From Phragmites australis (lineage: Eukaryota > Streptophyta > Magnoliopsida > Poales > Poaceae), in the NCBI RefSeq assembly GCF_958298935.1, contig NC_084932.1, positions 21,369,501-21,433,500 of the forward strand: a stretch of 64,000 bases of DNA, given 5' to 3'. A program made the translations under genes and the position numbers. How positions within the stretch are numbered: position 1 is the stretch's first letter; each line of letters opens with the position of its first letter. This document shows positions 46,921 to 59,207 of this stretch, in pieces. The notes beneath the pieces are model-generated. The model ran no database searches. It was not told the origin of the DNA and saw only the letters and a list, made by a program, of their open reading frames with translations.

Positions 46921-47179
46921 TGTTTACTGTTATTTTATTCATCGACTAGCACGACCAGACAATGTCTGTCTGCCGCGACTGCTCAACAAAGGGGTGGTTT
47001 TTTTGGCGATTCTATTGAGGCCAAATCAAATCTTGGTGATTTGAAGTTGGTGTCTGTCCCTAGCCTTTGAAGGTTAGCCTCCTCTCTCTCCCCCTCCTGC
47101 TTATATATGCATGGTGGATTCTATGGTTTGAGTTGGAATCAACAATTTTGCTCTTTCTCCCAGATCTTGATATATGTGG

Positions 47180-47570
47180 ATTGCCCCCCTTAATTACTGC
47201 ACATGCGTAACCTACATCTCCCATTCTGGAGTGTTTGATTATAAATATGACTTGACAACTCATCATATTTATAAGAAGATGCTCCCAAATTGTCCACGTA
47301 CTTTGGATAGTTTGAGGATATGTGGTCCAAGTAGTAGGTTTATGTGCTCTTGTCTGGTTCAAGAGAGAATTTTAGTGGCGTCTCCCTGTTGTTCTCTGGA
47401 CTGGATACACACCCTCTCACTCGTTGTCAAGACGTGTATTTAGAGAATAGTGGGGCGGTGCTGCTGAAATTTTCTCGAGAACCATACAAGAGCATGAAAA
47501 CCTACTCGGGCCGCATATCCTCCAATGGGATTAGGACCTATCTTTTCCTATTACAAATTAGTTAGGAATT
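47180..47570 (+). repeat. Leader block upstream of TNP2
   Basis: About 390 bases, closely matched at 53040-53430 upstream of the TNP1 gene (shared ataaatatgacttgacaact and gtccacgtactttg). It is non-coding and starts after a ttgatatatgtggattg stretch; probably the promoter/5' UTR of each gene. Confidence 0.8.
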
Positions 47571-49228
47571 TCCTATTACAAATTAGTTAGGATCTTTTGC
47601 CATAGATAACATGTATCATATTTGGATTTTAATTATTCTCTTGAATATCACTAGAACACACGTACAAACTTAATTTAGTTACATTGAGTTAGAATTTTTA
47701 TACTTATTCTATCTTCTCTGTTGTTTCTATTTTGAATTAATATTTTTTCAATTTGTAGATGGTGGACTGAAGTTGGATGTACCTTAATTGCCATACTTGT
47801 AATGAGTACATAAGCAGGGCAAAGTCTTTCTTGATTGTAACAGTGACGGATATGGAAGGTCAAGGTAAAACGGTAATTTGGTATCCATGCTGTGATTGCA
47901 AGAATGAGAAGAAGTTCACAAAACCTGACATTGTGTACGATCACTTGTTAAGGCGTGGATTCGAAGAGAGATATCATGTTTGGAATAAACACGACGGGGA
48001 AGGCCTTAACGAAGGGGAAATGGATCAGGACCTCTTGGACGGTAGTACGAATCAAGAACTCCTGCCAGTCGGTGATATAGATGATTATCTCAGGGATGCA
48101 GACATATTAGGATTCAGTAATGACAATGTGGATTTCATGGAGAATGTGGATCAAATAATGCGTGATGCTGAAGGGCACGACGAGTATAGTGATCGTGAGT
48201 TTACCAAATTCTAGGAACTGGTGCGAGACTCGAAGACACCATTTTATCTTGGCTGTAAGGAGAAATACACGTTGTTGTTTGCGATGCTTACACGTCTTCA
48301 ATTGAAGGCAACCCATCGTTGGTCTAATAGAAGTTTCAAAGCACTATTGCATCTGCTAAAGGACATGCTACCAGAGGGGAACAAGGTGCCCAAGACCATC
48401 TACGATGCGAAGAAGATAGTTTGTCTTTTGGGATTGGAGGTAGAAAAAATACATGCATGTAAGGAGGATTGTCTCCTATTTTGTGGAGAATATTCAGACC
48501 TGGATTAATATCCTATGTGTGAAACCCATCGATATAAGCGTAGAAATGACGGTGGCGATATGGAGGAAGGCGACAAGAGAAAAGGGCCTCCTAGATAGGT
48601 GATGTGGTATTTCCCTGTAATTCCCTGTTTAAAGCATTTATTCCAGAACAAAAAGGAGTCCTAATTGCTGCGGTGGCACAGAGAGGGTCGTAAGAAAGAC
48701 GCAATGATATGGCACCCCACAGATTCAGCTTAGTGGCGAACCATTGATTCCACATTTGGATGGTTCACTAAAGAATTAAGAAATATTAGGTTTGCTATGA
48801 GCACAGATGGCATGAATCTATTCAGTAACATGAATACCTCACATAGAACCTGGCCTATTGTATTGTCTATCTACAACTTTCCACCTTGGCTTTGTAAAAA
48901 GCGAAATTACATTAGGTTGTAGACCTTAATTCCTGGTTCGAGACAACCTCGCAACGACATTGATGTGTACCTCAGGCCTTTGGTGGATGATCTTAAAGCA
49001 CTCTGGTCTAAAGGCATTGAGGTTTGGGATCAGTACAAGTGAGAATACTTCACCTTACATGTCATGTTGTTCATCACCATCAATGATCTTCCAGCACTTC
49101 GTAATTTTTCAGGATAGAGTAAAAGAAAATGTGAAACTTGTCCCCAATGCTTAGATGACACCGAGAGTATGTGATTGAACGAGTCAAAGAAATTAGTGTA
49201 TATGCGGTATCGATGTTTCCTTCCAAGG

Positions 49229-50137
49229 TGATGAGGACATCATTCTTTCGGATACACACACATCGAGTATTCCTCTAACAATAGGTCCATTGACACGAGC
49301 TCATGCACGTCAACTAAATCATGAGGTGAGCTCGTTCCTTAGTGTTCCTTTATATTTTGATAAGGATGGGATGCTACTGAATAATTGTGATGTATTGTTA
49401 CTTAGGAACATGGGAGAAGACCAGCAAGGGCGCCCAAGCCAAGGTGGAGGTCCAATCAGTTTCGAGTCCGTTTCAGAGTCCAGGACCAGACTACACTAAA
49501 ATCGTCGCCCAGGACGCATACGCACTCCGTTTTCAACGTTCCACACATGGTTGGAAAGCTAAGGAGATAGGCTTTCCAACGGGACTAGTCCCATGTCCAA
49601 ATTATTTCTGAGTCAACAGGAATCATCGAAATAAGTGGACATCCAGAATCTTTTAGGGTGCTGCGCCACCATCTTTTGGGCCGTTGGGCCGTGTAACGTG
49701 TTGGAGTCCATTAGGGACGTATCCAGGGGTCCTTGGCCGACCCTAGTCTCTTATATACAGTAGCCGCTGCCCCAATTAGGGTTAGGTTTTTCTTAGATAT
49801 TGATCTACACACAGATTATGAGATTTTCGCTCTTGTTCCGGACCGACTAGGCCGCCGCAAGTGTTTGTGGAACCCCAACTTCGAGTGCTTGAATTCTATT
49901 CGCTATATTTCAGATTGCATCTTCTACGTTCTTGCTTGTGTTCTCGGTACGCTTGCAGGGATTGAGCCTTCTTGGCGAGGTCAACCGCGCGACACGGTTG
50001 ATAACCAACGGAGCTGTGGTGTAGTGATTGCAAGGGAGACGATCTGTTCGGGTCAAAACCTTTGGATCATCAATGTCGAGTTCTCCACCTACCGACTTAT
50101 CGCTACCTATCGGAAGATCAGGCCTACAATCTCATCA
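49229..50137 (+). mobile_element. Solo LTR inserted in TNP2
   Basis: Starts TGATGAGG and ends CTCATCA, perfect TGATGAG inverted ends, with exact 5-bp duplication caagg (49224-49228 and 50138-50142). 909 bp. Its first part is open (THTSSIPLTIGPLTRAHARQ, then VSSFLS), resembling the C-terminal tail of some gypsy pol proteins that extends into the 3' LTR. The matching internal region and second LTR are absent, so recombination between LTRs removed them. Confidence 0.85.
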
Positions 50138-51135
50138 CAAGGAACCATTGGTACCGGAAAATGAACTCTCAGTTTGATGGCACAAGGGAGAAAGCGTCAC
50201 CTCCAAGGCATTTCACAGGCAAGATGTCTATGATTATGTTAAGGATATCAATGTTGCCCTTGGCAAGTGAAAATAATCCTCTTCTTTGGGAGCTTGATTG
50301 TTGGAAATACTTAGACGTTCATCACTGTATTGACCTCATGCACGTAAAGAAGAATATTTGCAATAGTCTCCTCAGTACAATGCTCAACATGAAGGGAAAA
50401 ACAAAAGATCATGGAAATGCAAGAGCTGACCTTGAAGAAATAGGCTTAAGGGCGGAGCTTCATGTCAAGGATACGGATAAAAAGAAATTCCTACCCCCAT
50501 CTTGTATCACCTTATCCAAGAAGGATAAACAAGAAATTTGAGAGTTCTTGCACGGTGTGAAAGTTCGCTCCAGTTACTTAGCCAACATTAGAAGATTTGT
50601 TTCAGTGAAAAAGCTAAAAATGGTTGCCGGCATGAAAACTCATGATTGCCATGTGATGTTGACGCAGATGATTGCGATTGGAATTACAAACATATTGCCA
50701 ATTGGTGTTTGAGAGGCTATCATGAGCTTATGCTTTTTTTTCAATGCAATTGGTTAGAAGGTACTCGATCCAGAAGCGCTAGGCGAGCTAAAAAAAGACA
50801 CTTCGAGACTCTATGTCTTCTCGAGATGTATTTCGTACCATCATTTTTTGATATCATGGTCCATTTCACATCTCACCTTGCGAAGGAGATTTATTTTCAT
50901 GGCACTGTGCTCTTGCATCAGATGTATCCATATGAGCGATTCATGGCGTTCTCAAGTCGTACATAAGAAATCGAGTTTTTCCTGAGGGGTGCATCGTGCA
51001 GGGTTACTCTACAGAGGAGGTAGTGGAGTGGTGCGTTAATTACACGGATCCAGATAACCAAATTGGTGTGCCTCATTCTCACCACGAGGGTAGGCTCGCA
51101 GGGCAAAGAATTCTAGGGAAACATGCAATCACTCC

Positions 51136-51293
51136 TGAGCAAAGTGTCCCCATATATCGACGAGCACAAGCAGTTGCTTCTTCAGGAGAATCCCGAAGGC
51201 ATACGACCAAACTCATTTCCTCGTGTTGCAACAAATGAGCAAAGTGTCCCCATATATCGACGAGGACAAGCAGTTGCTTCTTCAGGAGAATCC
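51136..51293 (+). repeat. Short tandem duplication in TNP2
   Basis: A 58-base segment beginning tgagcaaagtgtccccatat at 51136 is repeated at 51236 with one or two differences, spacing 100; it encodes the VSPYIDEHKQLLLQENP part of the transposase. Confidence 0.85.
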
Positions 51294-52120
51294 AGGATGA
51301 ACCGAAACTTGGCTTGTGAAGCAACATATGCAAAGTTTCAACACTTGGTTTCGAGATTGATTCAATCAATTGAGTACTTCTACAAGTGATTTGATTAGGA
51401 AACTAGCAACATGCCCTATATACATAATTACAACATATCAAGGGTACGATATGAACGGTTACACATTTTACATGGTTGCTCAAGATCAGAAAAGCACATA
51501 CCAGAATAGCAGTGTAAGATGCTTATGATAACAACATGCATAGGCACACATACTACGGTTAGATAGAGGACATCTGGGAACTTGATAACTTGGGATTCAA
51601 GATACCCCTGCTTCGGTGCCGTTGGGTACAAGGGACAAAGGGCATTATGAAAGACAAGTACGGATTCACTAGCGTTAATCTCAAACTTGTCGGATATAAG
51701 GACAAACCTTCCGTATTCGCTAAACAAGTTGCCCAGGTGTTTTATATGACTGACATGGTAGATAAGAAACTTCATGTGGTTCTCGCCGAGAAAAGACAGA
51801 TTGTCGGAGTTGAAAACGTGGTTGATGAGGACGAGTACAATTAATTTGATGAAATCCCCCATTTTGCTACTGCAATCATGCCACAAGTTGCACAAAACGA
51901 GAAAACCCCATACCTATGTTCTCACCACAACGAAGGGATCCATGTCAAGAAAGCACGAAAATGGCTGCCACATGCCAAATAATATATTATTCAATATAAC
52001 CTCAGATTTGTAATATTCAGTTAAGTATGAATTTCAATGTAATCTCAAATTTGTAATATTTAGTTAAGTCTAAATTTCAATGTAATCTCAAATTTGTGAT
52101 ATGTTTGCAGGAGAAGACAG

Positions 52121-52140
52121 CTGCCAAATCCTGACTTTGC
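52121..52140 (+). repeat. Shared terminal-exon block, copy 2
   Basis: ctgccaaatcctgactttgc following atgtttgcag|gagaagaca, an intron acceptor; a short attagtgatagg repeat pair follows at 52178-52215. Confidence 0.75.
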
Positions 52141-52215
52141 TTCACGATGCAGCTAATATAAAGGTAAATCTCGATCATTAGTGATAGGTCGTACCTATAA
52201 CCTGTCACTAATTAT

Positions 52216-53039
52216 ATGTTAAAGGACCGAGAACACTAGCCTCCGATTTACATATCCTAAGCTTCCCCCTCACCGCCACACCCAATGCCCTACTCCTCTA
52301 ACGGGCATGGGAACCCTAGCCTCCGATTTTGCCTAAGTCCCGCCATGCCCAGCCCCCATTCCTGCTCGTCTCCTTCTCCCGGTCATGCCCAAGGCCGCTG
52401 CCATCTCCCTACCATCCCCATCCCCCTCCCAGACGTCGCATTCCCCTGCGCCTTTGTCCCTGACTACCCTGATGACGAGGAGCCCACATCATTGTCGCCT
52501 CATCCCCGATGAGCACCCAGACGCCGAGGAACCCACGCCACCATTCTCTATGCCACCATCGTCCTCATCCATCGAGGTAGGCCTCGCGCCATCCCCTCAT
52601 CTTCGACGCCTACCACCATCGTCCTCATCCACCATTGTGAGTTACTTCTATGCATTCTGCCATACTTTGTGTGCCGGGGGTGAATGCAAATGGTATGTCA
52701 GATTATATTACTCGATCATGACAAAGGCTAAGTGAGGTTGTTTATGACAGCGTAGTCTACTTAGGTGCGACAATATGAACTTAGCAGTTTGGAAGGCGAC
52801 ATCAGTCATAACCCGCTTTCTGAGAGTAAAACACATAAACATGTTCTTGATGTTTATATTCTTGGCATATGCAATTTCCATGTTTACCTATTTTTATTCT
52901 TGCTTATGTTCAGCCCTGATAGCACACATTAATTCTTATTCTTGTTTATCTGCTGTTGTATATTCTTGTCACTAATGTATGCATATTGCACAATAAGTTC
53001 ATGATGGTTAAAATTAAATTTGTAAGAACATCCCAAAAA
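52216..53039. other. CACTA C interior between TNP2 and TNP1
   Basis: 52250-52640 is C-rich and open in several frames (Pro/Ser-rich, low complexity) with no family match, and 52740-53039 is AT-rich. It may contain the promoter or an untranslated exon of the TNP1 gene. Confidence 0.4.
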
Positions 53040-53430
53040 TGAATTTAGGTTGCGTAACCTATTACGTCGTCTCTTGTTCGGGAGTATTTCATTATAAATA
53101 TGACTTGACAACTCATCATATTTATAAGAAGATGCTCTCGAATTGTCCACGTACTTTGAACAATTCGATGATATGTGGCCTAAGTAGTAGGTTTTTGTGC
53201 TCTAGTATAGTTCTAGAGAGAATTTCGGTGGCGTATCCCTATTGTTTTCCGGATACACACCATCTTGGCTCATTGTCGAGATGTGTATTTGGAGAATAGC
53301 GGGGAGGTGCTTCCAAAATTTCTCTAGAACCGTACAAGAGCATGGAATCCTTCTCAGGCCACATATCCTCGAATGGAATTAGGACCTATCTTTGCCTATT
53401 AGAAATTAGGTAGGATCCTTTGCTTTAGAT
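53040..53430 (+). repeat. Leader block upstream of TNP1
   Basis: Second copy of the block at 47180-47570; ends about 90 bases before the ATG at 53522. Confidence 0.8.
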
Positions 53431-53521
53431 AAGAAATACATCATATTTTCATAAATTCATATAAAAGTGAATATAGTTACTAAGACTTATACAGTTGTAT
53501 TTGCATATTCGTACCTACTAG

Positions 53522-56414
53522 ATGTGTGCCAATGAATCATCGGGATCCTCCGATGACGCACAAGCTCCCAATCAGACGTCTACGCAACCAGGTCCTAGTG
53601 GAGCAACAGTACGAAAGCCAATGGCAGAAGAAAAGTGTCCAATAGAAAAGATTACCGTCACGAAAATCGATGTTGATAGTGTGCCTATGAAGAAGAGGGC
53701 CCTGCAGATGTTGCGGAGGCTCGCAGGCCTTAATGCTCAGGAGAGGGTGCCATTGACCCCTCGAAAGTTCGATGACCTTCACTGTGGATAAAAAGAACAC
53801 CTTGTTCATTGATGGTGACAATACGTTTCTGGAGTTCCCGGAGAACATGAAGGCAAAGGCTTGTAGGACTGCTATGAAAATGATCGCCAAACTTTGGAGA
53901 AGGCACAAGAGCAAGCTTGTGAATGAGTATATGGCAAAAGAGCTGGAGCCCTTTAGCAAGTACTCATATATTAAAAGATAGGATTGAGAAGCTTTTGTGA
54001 CATTGAAGAGCTCTGAGACGTACCAAACGTCGAATTCAGGAAAGAATAAGTAGAATCACAACCTGGGCACAGGTGGGTACGTGGGGAAAAGGGATAAATG
54101 GCAAGTGGAGGATGCTAAGTTAGACAACGAAGGCCACAAGAATCATTGGTTGCAATTCCCAGGACAATCGCAATCGTATTTGCGCGTGAGGGGTACACTG
54201 TCAGATAGTGGAGAAATCACCTTAAAATCTAGCGAAACTGAGACAGTCACTCAAAAGGTGAAATAAATAGCAATCCACTCCTCCAAAGGTTCATTTACCA
54301 GGGTTTGGGAACATGATGTGCTCCCTACTACGCTGGGAAACCCTGAGCACTTAGGTCACGTTCGAGGCGTGTCCAGTTCCCAAGGCTTGAAGTTAGGCTT
54401 CCTTAGACACGTCAGGATGTATAAGAAGAGGAAGAGGTTGGTCCCAATAGATGTGGAAGCATTGACCCAGTCAATTAGGGAGATCGTTTATCAAGACGTT
54501 CTGCAAAGGTTTGTGTCATAGGGAGCCATAATTCTGAGTGCACCAGTGGGTGGTAGCCCCATTTCTGGACACAAGAGTAGTGAAGCCTCTAGGGAGGTTA
54601 AACAACCTATCTTCTCTCCATTTGTGGCACACGATACCATAGACCTTCTCGATGGCCCACGCCGTGCTCACTGGTCATAAGACCTGGAGGCTACTATATT
54701 AAGCTTGCAAAGGGCCAGGTGCATCAAAATGTCCAAGTGTTACATACGGTCTATGTCGTGGTCTTCGTGCATTTTTTACATGTCAATGTCGTGGACACAG
54801 ATTTGCCTGCCCCCTCCTCCCCAATGATGAGATCCAAAAACTGAGTCAAGCTCATCTTCAAAGGATCCAATGGAAGACGGAGGGGGGGGGGGGAGGGGGG
54901 ATATCGTGGTGCACACGGTATGTAGGAGCGATCCTCCTAGACTTTCAAGTTCCCTTCCCCAACCTCAGCCTCAAGATGCGTTAGTTGTGTCACCTTTGCC
55001 CACTCCACCATCTACAGTCAAATAACCTAAGGGCAAAGAAGAAGAAGCCTTTGCCCAATCTACCATCTACAAGTAAGCAACTTAATGGCAGCCCAGAGAA
55101 GAAGAAAAAGTCCAGGCCAGGGTCCAAGAAACAGTTGTTGAAGAAATTTAAGTCCTCTAGTAAGGACTCAATCGCCGAGAAGAGTTGGATAGGGGAAGCT
55201 TAGACTGAGGAAACCCAAAATTCAAGCTTGGGAAGCCCTTGCTGCTGTCAAATCCACTTCGGTGAGTGGGGCAACCTTATGTTGAGTTGCATAATTACTA
55301 CCCGCAAGGTTGTACAGATAAGATGGTTTCCATTGTCTTATATTACCAAGATCATCACTTCTTCACTAGGGACAGCTACTTCTTCCTGGGCTTCAACTAC
55401 TTATACGAACTCTTCAACCTCGATGGCCTAGACGTGGGGTTATTGTGATGCTTTACATTGTAAGCCGTTTCAAACTAGACATTCATTAATTAGTACCACT
55501 AAATTCTCCAATCTAACTAATTTCTTATCTATAGACACTTGATACAAGAAACGAGGAAGAATGAGCCATTCGGATTCCTTGACCCCTAAAATGTGATGAT
55601 TTCTTTGAAGGAACAACAAAGGAAATTCGTTGTTGAATATGTGGCTAGGGCAATGAGCCACTTTTCAAAGAGAGACTACCTGATGGCCACCCACAACACG
55701 GGTGGCCATTGGATCTTATTGGTCATTGCCCCCAAGTGGAACTTGGTCTGCTACCTCGATTCATCAAGACTAGTGGTGGGACCTAACGACGAATGGGGAC
55801 AACGTGACTATACATTCGTCAAACAAATCCTTGACGAGTAAGCTCTTCATGACTTCGATTACATATTGAATTTTTCAATCTTACACCAAATGTTGACTAT
55901 TGGATCCCTCTTCGCATGTAGGGCTTTTGACATGATCCAAAGTATGATCCGAAGGAGCCCCGCATACTTACACATAAGACCGTCTTCATGGTAAGTGCCA
56001 GCAGACATATTTGCAAATACTTTACTACTAGATTTTTTTTTCCTTTTGAACTTATTATTTTTCCCTCTCTAGTGTCACCAACAACCACCGAGCAACTCTT
56101 GCGGATTCTATGTTGCGTGTCACATGCTGCTATTCATGGCAGCAAAGGATATGAAATCCCCAGATGTAAGATAATTGCATAGTCTTTTCATAGCTGCTTT
56201 TATTCATCACAGAAATCCGATGATAACATGATTTTGCTCATGCTAATTGCATTCTTTTTCCATAACTACTTTCATTCAGCAGGAATTCAGCTTACTAGAC
56301 GGCAACATCGAGGAGTCTACACTCTCCAAAATCCAAGCACGGATCGCCTCATTCTTAATGACCGAAGTCATCTCTTCGAAAGGTGAGTTCTATTGTAGGG
56401 AGGCAGGGCTCTGA
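53522..56414 (+). pseudogene. CACTA TNP1-like protein with C48 protease, family C
   Basis: ATG at 53522 starts a Ser/Pro-rich N-terminus (MCANESSGSSDDAQAP). The Transposase_24-type region follows in pieces: about 53790-53980 (FLEFPENMKAKACRTAMKMI), 54040-54260 and 54325-54520 (TLGNPEHLGHVRGVS, the conserved GNPEHxGxxRG motif). Stops and frameshifts lie at 53791, 53979, 54264 and 54519. A Lys/Pro-rich linker covers 55000-55200. The C48 protease keeps its catalytic residues: His in TGGHWILLVIAP (about 55705), Asp in CYLDSSR (about 55757), and QQPPSNSCGFYVACHM with Cys (about 56075-56120). The tail SFLMTEVISSKGEF ends at TGA 56412-56414; an alternative donor AAAG|GTGAGT could splice to the shared exon at about 56698. 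Presumed role as for the family A protein; inactive here. Confidence 0.78.
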
Positions 56415-56705
56415 CTTTATGTAATTCGTGGTTGCACTTTTGACTTATGTAATTTTAACTATCTTGATGTAATTTGTGGTTGCACTTTCGACTTATGTAA
56501 TTCGTGGTTGCACTTTTAGCTTATGTAATTTGAGCTCTTGATGTGGACTTGCACCGTTGCACGTTTTGAGGACTTTTTCTTATGTAATTTGTGGTTGCAT
56601 ATCTCGTGACTTGGTCCCTACAATGTGGGTATATATATCTTGAAAAATGAATGGTGATTATGGCATGAATGTATCTGGATGTGTCTTATTTGTAGGAGAA
56701 GACGA

Positions 56706-56725
56706 CTGCCAAATCCTGGTATTGC
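56706..56725 (+). repeat. Shared terminal-exon block, copy 3
   Basis: ctgccaaatcctggtattgc after tttgtag|gagaagacga. Spliced from 56393 it would extend the frame with EDDCQILVLLQDAARKK and a stop. Confidence 0.7.
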
Positions 56726-56769
56726 TTCAGGATGCAGCCAGAAAAAAGGTAAATCCCTTCGGGAGATGA

Positions 56770-57340
56770 GAATATTAGCGATGGGTGGTAAATTCATCCG
56801 TCATTAATGACTGAGTCTCAGTGACGGATAGCTTTTCAACCCATCTCTAGAACTCAGTCATTAGAGACGGGTTGAAAAGATACCCGTCACTAATGACTCA
56901 TAATACCCAGTCGCTGATAACTCGGTCACCAGTGACGGATGGTTCTAGATAATTAGTGACGGGTGGTAAATACACCTGTCACTAATGACTCAGTCACTAG
57001 TGATGGGTTATTGTTAGCATCCGTCACTAATGAAAAAGTCCCAGAGACAGGTTGTAAATCTACCCATCACTAATGACTCAGTAACCAATAACAATTGGTA
57101 ACAATTGTCACTGATGATTCGGTCAGTAGTGACAGTTTGTAGTTAACATCCGTCACTAATGACCGAGTCCTAGAGACGGGTTGGAAAGCAACCCGTTACT
57201 GGGGATCGATAATTAGTAAAGTGATGGATCTAATGTTTTATTATTAGTGATGGATCTAATGTTTTATTATTAATGACACAATAAGAGTAACGGGTGTTGT
57301 AACCGTCACTAATGACGGTTATAACCCGTCACTAATGTAT
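56770..57340. repeat. Right subterminal array of the large CACTA C
   Basis: About fifteen direct and inverted attagtgacgggt units up to the right terminus at 57355. Confidence 0.85.
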
Positions 57341-57358
57341 TATTCTCGTGTAGTGATA

Positions 57359-57689
57359 GTTTTTTCTACGAACGCGTGTATGTAATATTTTTACTTGGGC
57401 TTGAATCCAAAGAAAATGATGAGCACCCATGTTAAGTGTGAGACTTGAACTTAAGTAGGCAAGATCCACACCACCAGAATGACACCACCAAAATACTAAT
57501 CCCCATGGTGCGTTTTGTTGCGATGTTGACCTGGGCCAGGCCATGACTAAACACCAGGACACTAGCAAAACTCAAATGACCCCATGTACCCATCCTCAGA
57601 TTGGGTAGCGCATGCAAGATCTATGGTTTTGCATTCAAAATTTCCAATACCAAGTGGCCGCAGGTCAGACCTTGCCTACCGCATATTTT
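57359..57689. repeat. Dispersed repeat, second copy
   Basis: Matches 26380-26640 over about 290 bases; cut by the copia LTR that starts at 57690 after gcatatttt. Confidence 0.6.
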
Positions 57690-57927
57690 TGTTAGGAAAC
57701 CTAGCAGGTTATGTATTGAAGTGGGCCCGTCTCGAATCCTAGTAGGATTTGAGTCCAACTCTTAGGGGTTTTTGGTTCTTTATATACGGGAGGAGACCCT
57801 CATTGTAACACACAGAAAAACAGATGAATAAAGAATAGACAGTTTTTTCCCTACGCTTGTGTCTCCTTTTGCAATTGTTCTCTTGAGGGATCGCTGGCCT
57901 ACACCCGGTAGCAGTGGTTTCTCAACA
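57690..57927 (+). repeat. 5' LTR of the copia element
   Basis: 238 bp; ends TGTTAGGAAACC and GGTTTCTCAACA are inverted repeats with two mismatches. TATA-like tttatatacggg (about 57779) and AATAAA-like gaataaagaat (about 57825) fit promoter and polyadenylation signals. Confidence 0.85.
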
Positions 57928-59207
57928 CGTTATCAGCACGAAGCTCTGCCGGAGATCAAGCTAGCAGAACGAATCTGCCTACGACCAATCTACACGGTAT
58001 CGACATCATCGTCAAGCGGGCAGGTCTTTAGCCTAGACTATATGCCCTACAAGGCATGAATTATTTGTAAGAATTGAAAGGTACGATCGATTTGGTACGT
58101 ACCCTAGCCTCTACTATTTTGCGTCAAAATAGATCTGAAATCACAGCGCATGAACCATAGTGAATCGCATGAACAGTAGCCCATATGCATGTATAGTAGT
58201 GGATCACATCTGATCTGGTGGGGCTTGCAGCCGCCACCATGTCGTCGGCCGCCACCCACATGTGGATGCGCGCGCTCCTGTAGCAGTAGTGCCATAACGC
58301 CCTTGCAGGCCGTGGTTCGTGAAGTCGTGGCCTTGCAGAACGCCCATGCATCAGGTAGTTGCAGAACGCGCTGCCGATCCTCGCGGTCTGCATGCCGCCA
58401 TGGGCATGCGCTCCCGATGACTGGCTTGGAAGCCCTGGCGCTACCACGATGCGTGCTGGCTGCCCTGCTAGCCGCTTCGTCCAGGCCAGACTGCCCTGTG
58501 TAGACGGATGGCCCAAAGGCTACCTCGGCATGCTGCCGTATCATACCCTGTTGGCCAGGGATTTGTAGCACGCCACCGCCATGTCCCGCAGCAAAACGCG
58601 CAGGCATAGGCAACTTGGCTCCAGGATCTGCACCATGTCCCTCTGCCTGTCTGTATGCAGCTGCCACAGGTCTGCGTGTACACACAGCCACCGCCTACAC
58701 GCAGCCCATGGCCGAGCCAATCATGGAGGCTGCAGTGGCCGCCACCCCCTTAAGAAGCAATGGGCGTTTTGAGCTGGACCGGCCGGCCAGAAAAGAGAAA
58801 AGAAAACGAGAAAGATATATGGGCCGGCTAGAAAGAATAGTAATGGGCCGAAAGAAAAAAGAAATAAAAAAAGGGGAGATGTAAAGTTTTTGCAAATTAG
58901 ATCCTGTAGTTTTTGGAAATTACGCAAATTCTAGAATTTTGTGTATAAACCCTAGGACTTTGCAGAAAATCCCGAAAATACTTTTTCCTGCATAAAAGTA
59001 CTCTAAAATTTGAATTTTGCATATGTTTTAGCCATTATGCAGTATTTATTTCTATGTTATTTTTGGCTATTTATATTGCTTGAAATGCGTTTAAATTCAG
59101 TAAAATTCACATAATAGGATAGAAAATATCGAAAAATTGCAGCAATCCAATTTAGTAACATGAAGCAACTTTACTGGTAGTGATACTTGCATCATTTAAA
59201 TATGTAG
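57928..59207 (+). other. Primer-binding site and leader of the copia element
   Basis: gttatcagcacgaagctct (57929-57947) directly after the LTR resembles the plant copia primer site for an internal part of initiator tRNA-Met. The rest of the 1.28-kb leader is non-coding; 58200-58760 is GC-rich with short chance frames, and 58790-59207 is A-rich. Confidence 0.6.

Larger units (their letters stand above)
47760..51845 (+). pseudogene. CACTA TNP2 transposase pseudogene
   Basis: Segments match the TNP2 family in order: transposase-associated domain (47786-47995; WYPCCDCKNEKKF, YDHLLRRGFEERYHVW), N-terminal transposase (48225-48535; GLEVEKIHACKEDCLLF), the Transposase_21 core (48670-49228 and 50143-50640; WHPTDS, FAMSTDGMNLFSNM, YLDVHHCIDLMHVKKNICNS, HDCHVM), DUF4218 (50800-51010; FFDIMVHFTSHLAKEI, MYPYERFMAF) and DUF4216 (51600-51840; LKLVGYKDKPSVFAKQVAQV). 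Many stops and frameshifts separate the segments (e.g. 48212, 48506, 49154, 50540, 50964). A 909-bp solo LTR (49229-50137) interrupts the core; across it the text reads FLPR|NHWYRKM. The intact family catalyses CACTA excision and insertion; this copy cannot. Confidence 0.88.
44805..57355 (+). mobile_element. Large CACTA transposon, family C
   Basis: The left end CACGACGCAAGAAACAAT (44805) is very close to the mini-element's left end; the right end ttctcgtgtagtg (57355) is its imperfect inverted copy. Subterminal attagtgacgggt arrays lie at 44835-45215 and 56770-57340. It contains both gene types of autonomous CACTA elements: TNP2 (47760-51845) and TNP1 with C48 protease (53522-56414), both broken. 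Flanking 3-mers are TAG and ATA, so the target duplication is not preserved and one end might belong to a different copy. Confidence 0.75.

Noticed and set aside
51428..51895. A 155-codon minus-strand frame
   Set aside because: It is opposite the DUF4216 segment of TNP2, whose family match on the plus strand is clear.
52285..52735. Pro/Ser-rich frames between TNP2 and TNP1
   Set aside because: Low-complexity C-rich sequence, open in more than one frame, no family match; described as non-coding interior instead.
44055..57355. A single CACTA element spanning the whole interval
   Set aside because: The first 683 bases have their own right end and an exact CAT duplication, so a mini-element and a separate large element fit better.
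57690..57927. A tRNA or other RNA gene near the copia primer site
   Set aside because: No cloverleaf can be formed; the string is a primer-binding site adjacent to an LTR.
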